A stretch of 64,000 nucleotides of DNA from Cryptomeria japonica. Lineage: Eukaryota; Streptophyta; Pinopsida; Cupressales; Cupressaceae. Positions within the stretch are counted from its first letter, which is position 1. Each line of letters begins with the position of its first letter. Location: assembly GCF_030272615.1 (NCBI RefSeq), contig NC_081413.1:602766709-602830708 (forward strand), in the 5' to 3' direction. Both the position numbers and the translations under genes were made by a program. Below the pieces are notes generated by a model. It saw only the letters and a program-made list of their open reading frames with translations, had not been told where the DNA came from and ran no database searches. Positions 34,914 to 45,902 of the stretch are shown piece by piece.

Positions 34914-36242
34914 TAGTAGCAACAATGGAGGAAAACTGAGGAGGGGGGTGAATCAGTTTTCATCGGATCTACAATCTTAACCAGAAAAATAGATCTAATA
35001 AACTACAACAATAACAAAGATAATCAAATTGATAGCACAACACACAACACCAAGATTTTGATGTGGAAAACCAAATTAAGGGAAAAACCCATAGTGGGAA
35101 CCTACCCACAATAAGATGATACTCTGCAATAGTATGTGTTTACAAATATTACAATGGGGAATGCACATGCATCCATGAACACTGCCTAGAGCTCACCACT
35201 TAAAATATAATGACTCGGAAGGATACAACCCTCAAGGAAGCCTCACTAACTTACAACAAGATTCGGACTACAATTTAGAAGAAATGAACTGCAATAATAG
35301 CATCTCCAAATGTCTGATGACAGTTCTAGTTAAGCACAATTGTCTACTCTGCAACACCATTTTTTTCTCAATCACAATGTTGAAGGATGAATCACTTTTT
35401 CACACATACACTACTCTCTGATAATGCAGACACAGCCTCGATACCAAAATTACATGACAATATCACCTATTTATACAATGCATCAACCTTAATAACAAGG
35501 TTAGCGAAACCCTCAACTCACAATTACAAAATTGCATCACACGATAAAAAGATCAACCATTGGACCAATATAATGATGTACGTGAAATAAAATGGACCTA
35601 AATCAAATCTCCAAATATGCAACACCATCGAAAATAATGCCAAGATCAACCACAACACGCAATACCACCGAAAAAACTTCATAACATGAAGAACAACATT
35701 GGTTCAGCAAAATCACCAAGAATTCGCACAAGGATCAATGCAGATCATTAAAAAAAATAAGACACAACTAGGAAACACCATAAAGCACGTTAGAATCATC
35801 AGAAATAGCTACACCAACACCACTTATCACATCTTCATATGTCAACATCTGAAACTCAAGAACACTCAAGCAACAACAACTGTCATGAAGAGAGATAACT
35901 TGTGGAGCACCAAATCATGATCTATCTTAAATGAAGATACACAAGACCATCCCAAACAATCTCCCAAAAAATTAGATCAAGATCTAATCACACCGAAATA
36001 TGCCAAAGGAAATACTGAACTTTGCAAAGCACTGATTAGAAAAACAAACTACAAAACTGGATCATATGATATGAGCAATTAAGCTTCTCGGGACACCAAA
36101 ACCAATATAGAAAAATATAATGATATAATAAATACTCCATACACCAAACTATAATCCTAATGAGCCAATGTGCAATCACCAAAGTAGGAATATGTTGACA
36201 TCAATGACAACAACATATCCTAGCAACAGCAATGTCCAACAA
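34914..36242 (-). mobile_element. TE7: solo LTR of the TE4 family
   Basis: It resembles the TE4 LTR from TAGTAGCAACAATGG (34914; TG decayed to TA) to GTCCAACA (36241). TCTAT flanks it on both sides (34909-34913 and 36243-36247, allowing one extra A). No internal region. It carries the perfect inverted repeat GAAAACTGA (34931-34939) / TCAGTTTTC (34953-34961). It sits between the TE4 pre-integrase and protease segments. A solo LTR forms by recombination between the two LTRs of a full element. Confidence 0.85.
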
Positions 36243-36247
36243 TCTAT

Positions 36248-36640
36248 ATACCAGAGGCATTCAGAATCTTGCATTTACCATTCTTGAATTGCAAATATTA
36301 TCCCTTGTCAACCATCTGTCCAACACTCAAAATTTATGCTTTAAACCTTCAACATATAAGACATCATCAGTATTATTCTTACCATCAAAAGATATAGAAC
36401 CTCTACCATGAATCACACAAGCTTTATCACCACTAAATATTACTATACCACTATCATACCTTTCCATATTCACAAATTTACTTTCATCACCTGTCATATG
36501 ATGTGAACAACCACTGTCAATTACCCATTCATCTTTCTCTTTAATCTTAGTAGCCAGAGATTTCTCCTCAACAATGCAGCTTATAGGATTCACTGGTACT
36601 AGATCATCTTATTTGATAGCAATAAATACAAATCCATCTC
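36248..36640 (-). pseudogene. TE4 protease
   Basis: It reads EWVIDSGCSHHMTGDESKF (about 36530-36475) with the catalytic DSG intact, then VIHGRGSISFDGKNN and VLYVEGLKHKF, ending in a stop at 36327; remnants continue to TE7. Confidence 0.85.
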
Positions 36641-36704
36641 CTTAATTCCCATTATCTGATTCCTCACTTGTCACACCTTCATCAGTAGCATAATAGCATC
36701 TCTT

Positions 36705-37650
36705 CTAATTTTTGTACTTCCGGTAGCGCTTGTAGGGTTTATCATGCTTATCAAATCTATCATGTCTTTCATGCTTATCATACCTAGACATTCTTTCAGA
36801 ACACCTAGAAGCAAAATGTCCTATCTTATTACAAGAGAAACATTTCAAAGGTAACTTTCCATCATACTTACCAGCTCCCTTAGGCAATCTTCGAATAATA
36901 CATGCTTCAAGCTCATCCAACTCTTTCTCTTGCTCTTCCATCTCTCTCATCTCTCTCTCATATTTTGAAACCCTAGAAGAACTCTCTCTCAGATCATACA
37001 GTTTCTTCCTGGATACAAAGGATTTAAATGCAGTCTCAAATTTACCATGTGATTCTCCAAATTCACTCAACTCAAATGCAGCCAGCTTACCAACCAGCAT
37101 ATCTCTTGTCACAACAGTCACACTCTAGATCTCATCAATACAAGAAACTTTAGTTTTATAAGCAAAAGGCAAGGATCTCAACACCTTAGCAATAATCTCA
37201 TGTTCCTCAAGTGTTCCATAGACACATCTAATGTTCATAACAAGCTCATTCACTTTAGCCATAAAGGAAGTTATGTTCTCATCTTCTCCCATCTTTAGTG
37301 TCTCATATTTTCCCTTCAAGCTCTGCAACTTAGCAACTTTAACTTGTCCATATCCTTCATACAAGACCTCTAGATTTTTCCATATCTCATGTGTACTCTA
37401 AAGTACCATCATATTAGTCATCTCTGAATCAGTCAAAGCACTTAGCAACACTTCCTTAGCCCTTATGTTATCTTCAGCTTCCTTGATTTCATCAGCAGTA
37501 ACCGGTCCATTCTGAGGAACATTGTAGACATTCTTTCTAATCTTCCAATAATATTCACCAAGACACTTCAAATGAACTTCCATTTGGTCCTTCCATACAG
37601 TATAATTATTTTCATCAAATCTAGGACTCTCCTTCTTAAATACATATCCT
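36705..37650 (-). pseudogene. TE4 gag, copia type, two stops
   Basis: One frame runs 37583-36705 with stops near 37398 and 37125. Blocks: MEVHLKCLGEYYWKI, ALTDSEMTNMMVL, KLQSLKGKYETLKMGEDENI, VLRSLPFAYKTKVS and LVGKLAAFELSEFG. A Glu-rich segment REMREMEEQEKELDELEA (about 36960-36905) precedes an intact CCHC knuckle CFSCNKIGHFASRC (about 36842-36801). A basic, His- and Asp-rich tail with repeated RYDKHERHDRFDKHDK ends the frame. Confidence 0.88.
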
Positions 37651-37680
37651 CAAGCGGTTAAGCTTCTTCCGGAGGATCTA

Positions 37681-37692
37681 GCTCTGATACCA
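37681..37692 (-). other. TE4 primer-binding site
   Basis: The minus strand reads TGGTATCAGAGC, a perfect 12-base match to the standard plant initiator-Met PBS, two bases inside the LTR. Confidence 0.92.
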
Positions 37693-37694
37693 CT

Positions 37695-39042
37695 TGTTGG
37701 CAACAGCAAGGAAGGAAAACTGAGAGGAGGGGTGAGTCAGTTTTCACCAGATTAAAACAATTAAGCACAACCTCAGATCTGATCAACTGCAACAAAAAGA
37801 AAGATAATAGCAATAATAGCAACACACATAACACCAATATTTTTGACGTGGAAAAATCGGTTAAGAGAAAAACCACAGTGGGAACCTACCCACAATAAGA
37901 TGACTCTGCAGTGGTATGTGTAAATATTATAATGGAGAATGCACATGCATTCAGGAACACTTCCTAGAGATCACTGCTCAAATTATAATGACCAAGAAGG
38001 CTTCAACTCTCAAAGAAGGTTCACTACTTTACAATAATGATTGGACTACAATCTGAAATACATGAATTGCAAAGATAGGATCTACTAATGCCTAATGACA
38101 GTTCTGGTTAAGCTCATTTGTCTTCCCTTCACCAATATCTGCTCAATACACCACACCAAAGGATGAATTTGTTTGTTCACACATACACCACTCTTTGATA
38201 ATGCAGACACAACATGAACACCCAAATTACATGAATACTACACCCATTTATACAAATCATCAACCTTGACTACAAGGTCGACCAAACCCTTAACACCTAA
38301 TTACAAATTTACACCACCTGATACATAAATCAACTACCAGACCAATACAATGACATAGATATCATAACATGGACCTAAACCAAATCTCCAAACACTCGTC
38401 ATCACCGCAAATCTCACCAAGACCAACCGCAGCATGTTACACCACCAAAATACCGCATAACACGAAGAATGTCATTGGACCAAAAAGATCATCAAGAACT
38501 CTCACAATAATCAATGTGGACCACCAAAAAAAATAGGACATTATTAGGAAACACCAACAAGCACATTAGAACCATCTGCAATAGCTGCACCAACACCACT
38601 TATTCAAATCTTCATCAATCAACATGCTAACACTCAAGAACACATAATGGCAGCAACTCGGATAAGAAAGATAGCTTCCAGAGCACCAAATCACAAACCA
38701 TCTGAAATGAAAATACACATGAAAATCCAAAACACTCTCCCAAATCCACAACCAAAGATATGATCATATCGGAGCACAACGAATCAAATACAGACTCTGT
38801 CAGCCATTGAACAAAAAGACCAAACCTCAAATTGGATCAAATGATATGATCAAGTAAACTTTCAGATCACTGAAACCAATAAGGAATGAAGTAGAGAAAC
38901 TAGAGATACTTCATACTGAACCACAAATCCAAATCAATTCTCAGCAATCATCGGAACACCAAACAACTCTCTGCAACACAAAACACTAAAATAAGTTGAC
39001 ATCAATGACAACAACATATCCTAGTAGCAGCAATATCCAACA
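37695..39042 (-). repeat. TE4 5' LTR
   Basis: It runs from TGTTGGCAACAG to ATATCCAACA, 1,348 bases. Perfect inverted repeat GAAAACTGA (37715-37723) / TCAGTTTTC (37737-37745). The segment 37848-38030 is homologous to the LTRs of the pol-less TE2, TE8 and TE10. Confidence 0.92.
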
Positions 39043-39058
39043 AAATCAACCAAACATT

Positions 39059-40158
39059 TGTTGGCAAGAGACATTGCATTGTTGTTCAAATGTTGTCAGT
39101 GATGGCGACTAATGTTAGATATGCCATATGCAGTTCATAATTCATTCATACCAAAAAATTGATTGAGCTCTAGTGAGAAGAACAGGACATTTGGCAGTGT
39201 ACAATGTCTTGGTTGGCAAATCATTTGTGTTGATTATTTGGTGTTATGGATCTCAGAGAAGCATTGTGGATGTGTAATATGTCGTATTCCAGGTTTTTGT
39301 GCTTTGGTGTTAAGTGTTGAGTGAGTTGGAAGGTTCGGTAGATAGGTTTTCAGTTAGAACAGTGGTAACATGTGAAGATTCATCGTGTGGATCTTCTAGA
39401 TCGATTTTGGTGATTGGTTGTGTGTCCAAGAATGTTAAGCTGACATGTGGGAAGCATGTGGAAAAAAATTCAGTCCGCATGATTGTTTTGAATCAAATTG
39501 AGCTGACTTGGGTAGCACGTTTCATTTGTGTGTTATGTGTTTTTGGACCGACATGAAATAGATCTAATTTGATGTTGTGGATATATATGAGCGATTGATA
39601 TGATAATTTTTTATATTGGTGGATATGTGTGAAGTGTGTATGAGTGATTGTGCACAGTTTCACGTGCACGATTGAAGGATTTGTGCTTTGGAATATAGCA
39701 GAACATCAGAACATAGCAGTGTTGCATAATAGAATATTTTTTTCTTAATCAAAACTATTTTTGGCATTTGTAGATGTTGTTTATCAATTCAGACATTCTA
39801 ATTATTATCTATAATCATTTTTTAAGGCAGCGATCCTTCTGGGGTTGTAGCCCTTATTGTAATTTGAGCAGTGAGCTCTAGGCAGTGTGCCTGAATGCAT
39901 GTGCATTCCCCTCATGTAATATTATTATACTTCTAACAAGGTATATTAATATTATGGGTCTCAATCCCACCGTGGTTTTTTCCTTAATCGAGTTTCCACG
40001 TAATCCTAGTGTCATGATGTTGTGGTTATTTTCTTTGTGATTTTGCACTCTAATTTTATTCATTTTCATTAAGAGACTTAAAGGACAAATTAAGAATGTT
40101 AAAAATTGAAAAACACTAATTCATCCCCCCTCCCTCTCAATTTTCCTTGATTCCAACA
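39059..40158 (+). repeat. TE8 5' LTR
   Basis: It runs from TGTTGGCAAGAG to GATTCCAACA, 1,100 bases. The 39835-40020 part (GAGCAGTGAGCTCTAGGCAG..., CCCACCGTGG) matches the TE4 LTR. A C-rich loop lies at 40122-40138, with only weak flanking arms. Confidence 0.9.
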
Positions 40159-40160
40159 AT

Positions 40161-40173
40161 TGGTATCAGAGCC
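40161..40173 (+). other. TE8 primer-binding site
   Basis: TGGTATCAGAGCC, a perfect initiator-Met PBS, two bases after the LTR. Confidence 0.92.
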
Positions 40174-40226
40174 GAGTTCATCGAAAGAAGCCTAACAGCT
40201 TGAGGAGGATTCCGGAAAGTGAACCA

Positions 40227-42583
40227 ATGGATTCTGGTAGTCTTAGAGATCAACTTGTTGTACCACTCAAGGATCTTGATCAAGCCCAAGCTGAGGTCTA
40301 GCAAGTGAAAGCAAACCTTAAGTATGTTGAGAACTTCATTGAATCATTAAAGTATTAGTTGAACAAGTCAAGGGAGAAGATAAAGGAACTTGTTGATAAG
40401 CTGAAGGAGAAAGAAAGTCAAAGCATTGATGAAGGAGCCCCGAAGGAAAAGACAAAAGAATGTGATAGACTTTCTAGAGCTAATATTTTCTAGAAGAATG
40501 AAACGGAATCCATTGTGATGAGATTAAAAAAGGAGATTGAGGAAAGGAAGAAGAATGAGGAGAAACTTGTTCAGTCCTTGAAAGACAAATTTGAAGAATG
40601 TTGCAGACTTGAGAATGAGAATGGACAATTGAAGATTGAATTGCAAGACTCTAGAAAACATGAGGAATGTCTTGAAAGGAAAATCATTCTTATTAGATTT
40701 GATTTGGATGCTACAAATGAGTACAAGGAGAAGTTCTGGATTAGTTTAGCCAGACTAGATGAGATGCTTGCAAGGTAGAAGAATCCAACTGATACTCAAG
40801 GTCTTGGATTTGAGAAAGGTGAAATTTCCAAATCAACATAGCAAAAGAACAATTCAAGAAGGCCTCCAGTAAGGCAACCTAATGTTCATAAGTTCAATGG
40901 TAAGTGTTTTGTTTGTAATTGTATACACATAAAAATGGCTATGAGCAATTAAATAAATATTTTATATTTATTTAATAATTATTCTTCTATTAAATAGTTA
41001 ATTTGAAAATATTAATTTATTTAATTCATTTCGTGTCTTTCTATTAATTAATTTAATTGAAATATTTTATTAATTAATTCATCTATCCTATTCCTCTAAA
41101 TAATTAAATATCTAATATTTAATTATCCTTCTATCAAGTTAATTAAATATCTAATATTTAATTATCTCCTTCAATCAATTAAATATCTAATATTTAATGG
41201 TTATTCTCCTATCCTATAGTCTCAAATATTAAATGATTTCCTAAATTATTTAATCCCTTATCCAACTCATTCCTCCATCTCCACTTCATCTTCCCTTTGC
41301 AATCTCATCTATCATGTGGTTAAAGAAATTAATATTTCTTAAATATTAATTCATCACTTATCTTCAACCTCCAAATTTAATGAAATATTATGTACGTACA
41401 CATATTTCATAACCTCCTTCTATATTCTCTCCAACATCCCTACATCTTAGGAAAGACTTGAATCCACTTGTCCTCTCATGCCTAAATCTTCTCCAACCAT
41501 CCCTAGATTCCCTCAGTCAGCAACCCAGTCAAGGTGAGATGAGTGACACTTGTCTTCTCCTTCCCCCTTTCTCTCAACCTTCAACTTTGCTCATAGCCAT
41601 CCAAATCTACAGATCTGATCATGACCTTTGATCTGAGCCACATCATCTTGTCCTCTCAAGGTCTATAAAATCAAGAGTTTCAGTTGAGAGAGAGTTAGAC
41701 TTCAAGTGAATTTGTAAGCCAAATCATTTGTAAAAATTATGCATCCGTGAGTTTTAATCTTGAAGAAAATAACCATTAGCATTTTAGCATAATCATTTTA
41801 TCATAATCATGTAGTATTGCATATCATAGCATTAGTTAACTATCAGTTATGAGTCCATTCTTCATATGTCATCTTGGAAGCTATCAGTGCTTGTTTGAGA
41901 GCACACCATCGGCAACCAGGAACAGTGGAGTTAGGACACAATGAGACATAAATCATGAAGATAATAATAGTATTTTCATTTCATATGTATTTCATGTAGT
42001 TTCATTGGTTGAGTTTCGATTTCTTATAGTATTTCCATTTGTATTTTGTGAAACTAACTTGTTACAGGTAGCATTCTGAGGATGAAATTCAAGTCGACAC
42101 AATAATAAATTCCGTCATATGGCTAGTCAATGCAAAAATGGGATGAATAATAATGGTCCATCTTTCTTCGGTCAATGTTTTAAATGTAATAAGTATGGTC
42201 ATAAGGAAAATGAATGCAGAAGTATGATGGACAACTTTCAAAATAGGAGAAATGTCAGATGCTATGCATGTGGTAGGTTTGGACATGTTACTAATCAGTG
42301 AAGATCAAGAGGAAATCAGGTGAACTTCAAGCCTAGATAGGGAAATGTTGTTTTCTATGCTTGCAACAAATCCAGTCACATTGCTAAGTATTGTAGAAGT
42401 AGAAATGGGAATAGGGGAGGTTTGGAAGACAAGAACAACAATGAGAAGCTAGATGAGAAGGGAAAAGAAAAAGTTGAAGAGATCAAAGATCAATTGAAGA
42501 AGACTTGGGTGAAGAAGAGTGATGATAATGCAATGAATGGGTTTGCACTTGATTTCGGTGTTGGAACCTCATCTAGTAGCTAA
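40227..42583 (+). pseudogene. TE8 ORF1: coiled-coil protein with four zinc knuckles, split by TE9
   Basis: It starts at ATG 40227 (MDSGSLRDQLVVPLKDLDQA). Residues of about 10-190 are a Glu/Lys/Leu-rich coiled coil (KELVDKLKEKESQSIDE, MRLKKEIEERKKNEEKLVQS). The first CCHC knuckle opens as CFVCN at about 40906-40918, where TE9 interrupts it; its remaining His and Cys lie at about 42113-42133 with the correct spacing. Three more follow: CFKCNKYGHKENEC (42177-42218), CYACGRFGHVTNQ then a stop (42261-42301), and CYACNKSSHIAKYC (42358-42399). It ends VGTSSSS with TAA at 42581-42583. Stops also at about 40299, 40359 and 40491. A Gag-like role (RNA binding, assembly) is inferred. Confidence 0.75.
40920..42101 (+). 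mobile_element. TE9: solo LTR inside the TE8 zinc-knuckle ORF
   Basis: It starts TGTATACACAT and ends GTCGACACA, 1,182 bases, with flanks GTAAT (40915-40919) and ATAAT (42102-42106) as a four-of-five TSD. Very AT-rich at 40950-41420, including three imperfect units of AATTAAATATCTAATATTTA at 41102, 41141 and 41177. No coding region or PBS. Its start resembles the TE3 LTR loosely (ATAAAAATGG...AATTAAATAAAT), so it may be gypsy-type. Strand is arbitrary. Confidence 0.75.
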
Positions 42584-43008
42584 GCTAAGGCATTCAGCCT
42601 TAGGGGAAGGTTTTCATGAAAAGCTTACAAACCTCATGTTGGAGATCTATACTTGGTTCTAGCAGGTTGTGGATATTTTATTTGATCTTCACTGACTCAG
42701 TAGAAGGTTTTCCCAAAGTGTTTGATAATCCGCAAAAGATTTATTGAAGATCTATCTATATGAAGGGTATCCAGAAGAGTTAGGGTTAAGAGAATTTATT
42801 ATACCTAAAGGTTAGGTATGCAGAGGATAAAAAGAGAATTAACCTTTCATTTCTCACTTTGCATTCAAAGTGAGAAAGCATAAGAGTGCAATGAAGCAGA
42901 ATTTCCAAAGATTTAGAGTAAAAACAATATGTGTCATGCGATCTTCCATCCGACTGAAAATTATTTATTGGTTAACTCTTTTTCAGTTTGAAGCTTAAAT
43001 TTTTGGAT
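42584..43008 (+). other. TE8 spacer between ORF1 and ORF2
   Basis: No gene. A perfect hairpin CTAAGGC (42585-42591) / GCCTTAG (42597-42603) lies right after the ORF1 stop. A pyrimidine run ending in CAG (42975-42986) lies 22 bases before the ORF2 ATG. Both have counterparts in TE10. Confidence 0.6.
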
Positions 43009-44685
43009 ATGGCATCTTATGTAATTGCAACCCCATTGGTACTAGATGTCATAGAAAGGGCAAGACCTAATTTTAAGAAGCATCCATATAATTCAATGGA
43101 AGATGATCCAAGTGGTGTTTTTTCATCAATCCCATATGGAGTATTGCATGTGGAAGACATTAGGGCTTACATCCACTATAACATTGAGGGGATCAGGAGT
43201 GCTCAAATGATGAAATTATACACACAACACATGATTTATGGAATGGGCATCCTGAAACCTAAATTTAAGTCGATAGAAGAGAAGGGTTTTGCACAATTCA
43301 TCAACTTTTCGGTGTTCGATGAACCAGACTGGGTATGGTACATTTTGAGCAGAATGCATGATGAGTTCATGTGGCTTGACAAACCCCACAAGATTACCAA
43401 GAGTGAAATTAAGGTGATGACTTGTTTGAGCTTAGTCGATGAGATGACTACTTTAAGGAATGTTAAAAACCAGATGGTAATAGATGCTACCAATTCCCAA
43501 TTTGACAAAAGGTTGATGACAATCAGTGATATTCTTGAATATGATGTCAATTTTGAATCAATGATGATGGGATACAAAATATATCATTCTAGCCGAGACA
43601 TTTTAGTATCTGCTATGGCTATTTATGTTGCCTATCAAATATTGAAGGAATATAAGAAGTATGATTTATGTGAAGTGCTCCGGAGTGGGCTATTGAGTAA
43701 CTTGAAGAAAATAAAACAAGATAAGAAGCATGTATATAAATTTGGAACTTTGATTATATATTTATACTTCTATTTTATGAATGAGATTCCGAGAGTGGGA
43801 AAAGTTCAGTAAGCTTATGACAACCCGGTGGCAGTGAAAATCAAAGAAACACTTCATGGCCTTAGAGATGCTATAGTTTGGAATGGTATACTATGGGGAT
43901 ACTTCAAGACCTTGCAAAGAATGATGCAAAGTAGAGAGATAATTCTTAAGGAAATAGTGGAGAAATATGAGGACACAATTTGTTTTATGGTTGATACTGA
44001 CCAGTGCCTTATGGAAGTTATGGAGCCAAGAACTTCATGGATCATGCCCATGGGGTATGAGGTTGAAGGATATGTTCTTGATGCATATGCTCAGCACTTA
44101 TTTAGAAAATCAGTGGATAAATCTAAAGAAATGTTTGGAACTTATAAGCAGAAAGTATGGGGATTACCAAGGAAGCGGTCTGAAGAGCCAGAGAGAAGAA
44201 AATTTTGAAAGAAGAAGATATTGTAAAGACAAAGAAGGCTAAACTGGAAGCCCCTTCCCCTAAGCAAAAGCAATCATGGAGCTCTTCACCCTCTTTTGGT
44301 CCTCAAAAACCTGTTAGCTCTCCTAAGCCCCAAGCCAAGCCATCCAGTAAAGGAAAGAGGAAGAGAGGACAAGCTAGAGTATTCATTATTACTAATGAAG
44401 AAGAGACAGAGTTTTATGCAGCAGTCAAGGAGGTTAAAGCCAAGGCTACTAACATAGTCAAGGAGAAGCCTTCTAGTGGTGTTAAATCTAGTAAGAAATC
44501 TAAGCCATCTGAACTTGATAAGGCATTAAAAAAAGGAAAACTTGAAGTTAAGCCTCCTATGTCTTTGAATGAGATTGTTAATGAGGTTGTGAAGAATGGG
44601 AATTTAAAACCACTATCAAAGTGGTATGATAATTTTGATGAGAATGGGAAAAGGACTTTAGAGGAACCAATTGTAGAATACTTGA
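43009..44685 (+). pseudogene. TE8 ORF2, N-terminal part (unknown protein)
   Basis: It starts at ATG 43009 (MASYVIATPLVLDVIERARP). It is open for 267 codons to a stop at 43810-43812, continues in the same frame to about 44195, then shifts frame to 44685, where TE10 entered. Blocks in order: YGVLHVEDIRAYIHYNIE; GFAQFINFSVFDEPDW; EFMWLDKPHKITK; LMTISDILEYDV; YFMNEIPRVGKVQ; LWGYFKTLQRMMQSRE; EKYEDTICFMVDTDQCLMEV; SWIMPMGYEV; then a Lys/Pro/Ser-rich linker and LDKALKKGKLEVKPPM. No known domain, signal peptide or clear membrane segment is seen; one Tyr/Leu-rich stretch (LIIYLYFYFMNE) is hydrophobic. Function unknown. Confidence 0.75.
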
Positions 44686-45834
44686 TGTTGGCAAGAGAGA
44701 CTATTCTAGTGAATATTGATGCATGAGAGATTCTTAGGAGTTGTCATTATGGAAACCTAGTTTAGAAATCACATTTGGTGCATATAGATTTGATTTACCA
44801 GAAGTCATATTGTTCATAAGGCATGAGTTCAAAAGGTGGAATACAACAATCGGTAGAATATGAGTGCATTGTGCATATCTTGATTTTGATTGTGTAATTT
44901 TGGTTACAGTGATTAAGGAAGATGATTTGAGATTCGAAGCAGATTATTCTATAATTTTAATATTTGGTGTTGATTCATGAGCAAGATTAAAGGTCGGGTA
45001 TCCAGTAATTTAGTTACAGCAGAGCTATTTTGGTGTAACGTGTGTTGTGGAATATTTGAGTTGATTTTGGTGATTGATTTCATGTTCGAGGAGATTGGGC
45101 TGACTTGTATGAATCTTGTTATCATTTTGTTTAGGTCCACCTATGGATTTGTGGATGGATTGAGCCGACTTAAGGTTACATGTTTCAAGTTGTGTGTTAT
45201 GTGGTTTTTGGAAGCTAACATGGCAAATGATTCATTTTGTTGGTGTGAATATATAAGATCGATTTGGTTGAACACTTTGATGTATGAGAGGAGCGTGATA
45301 ACTGTGTATGAGCGAATGTGCAAAGATTGGTGAATGTAATTAAAGATTTTGGTGCTCTATATGATAGAGCAGGAAAATAGAGCAGTGACTCAAAACAGTT
45401 TTAGAAGTCAATTTGAGCCTAACCGGAACTGCTTTTTGTCATATGTAGATGCTATACTTCAGTTCATTCATCATAGTAATCAATTGTAACCACCTATAAG
45501 GAAGTGAGCCTTCCTCTGGGTTATAGCCCTTTTGTATTTGAGCAGCGAACTCTAGATAGTGTGCCTGAATGCAAGTGCATTCCCCTTATGTAATATTATC
45601 ATACTTCTGGCCATAGTATAATAATATTGTGGCTTCAAATCCCATCATGGTTTTTCCCTTTCTGGGTTTCCACATAAAAATCTTGGTGTTATGGTTGTGT
45701 GGTTGATTGCTTTATGTTTTTGTAATTTACTTTCATTCTTATGCATCTAGTGGTTTAAGAATAAGCTTAATAATTTTGTAAATTACAAAACAATGAGTCA
45801 CCCCCCCCCCTCTCATTGTTCATTGATTCCAACA
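44686..45834 (+). repeat. TE10 5' LTR
   Basis: It runs from TGTTGGCAAGAG to GATTCCAACA. Perfect 9-base inverted repeat AACAATGAG (45789-45797) / CTCATTGTT (45812-45820) around a loop with about a dozen C. Block TGGTTTTTCCCTTTCTGGGT at about 45649-45668. Confidence 0.92.
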
Positions 45835-45836
45835 AT

Positions 45837-45848
45837 TGGTATCAAAGC
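45837..45848 (+). other. TE10 primer-binding site
   Basis: TGGTATCAAAGC, one base off the initiator-Met PBS, two bases after the LTR. Confidence 0.9.
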
Positions 45849-45902
45849 TTAGTTCCTTGAAAGAAGCCTAACAACTTGAGGAAGATCCAAAAGATTGAAT
45901 CA

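Larger units (their letters stand above)
17125..39042 (-). mobile_element. TE4: Ty1/copia element, RT-deleted, hosting TE5, TE6 and TE7
   Basis: Minus-strand copia element whose pieces are 17125-17318, 24363-27019, 34241-34908 and 36248-39042. Removing the three insertions leaves 3' LTR, purine tract, RNase H, a fused integrase-tail/RNase H frame, integrase, protease, gag, PBS and 5' LTR in the right order. The flanks AAAAC (17120-17124) and AAATC (39043-39047) match at four of five bases, as a decayed TSD. The core of RT is missing. It cannot be autonomous now, but its LTR is the one shared with the ORF2 family. Confidence 0.85.

Noticed and set aside
40227-40778. Coiled-coil frame resembling a host kinesin-, myosin- or SMC-like protein.
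   Set aside because: It lies right after an LTR and PBS, continues into CCHC knuckles and is duplicated in TE10 with the same layout, so it is an element ORF.
43009-44685. ORF2 as a plant mobile-domain or transposase protein.
   Set aside because: I looked for DDE, Trp-rich or zinc signatures of these families and found none; I leave it unassigned rather than force a name.
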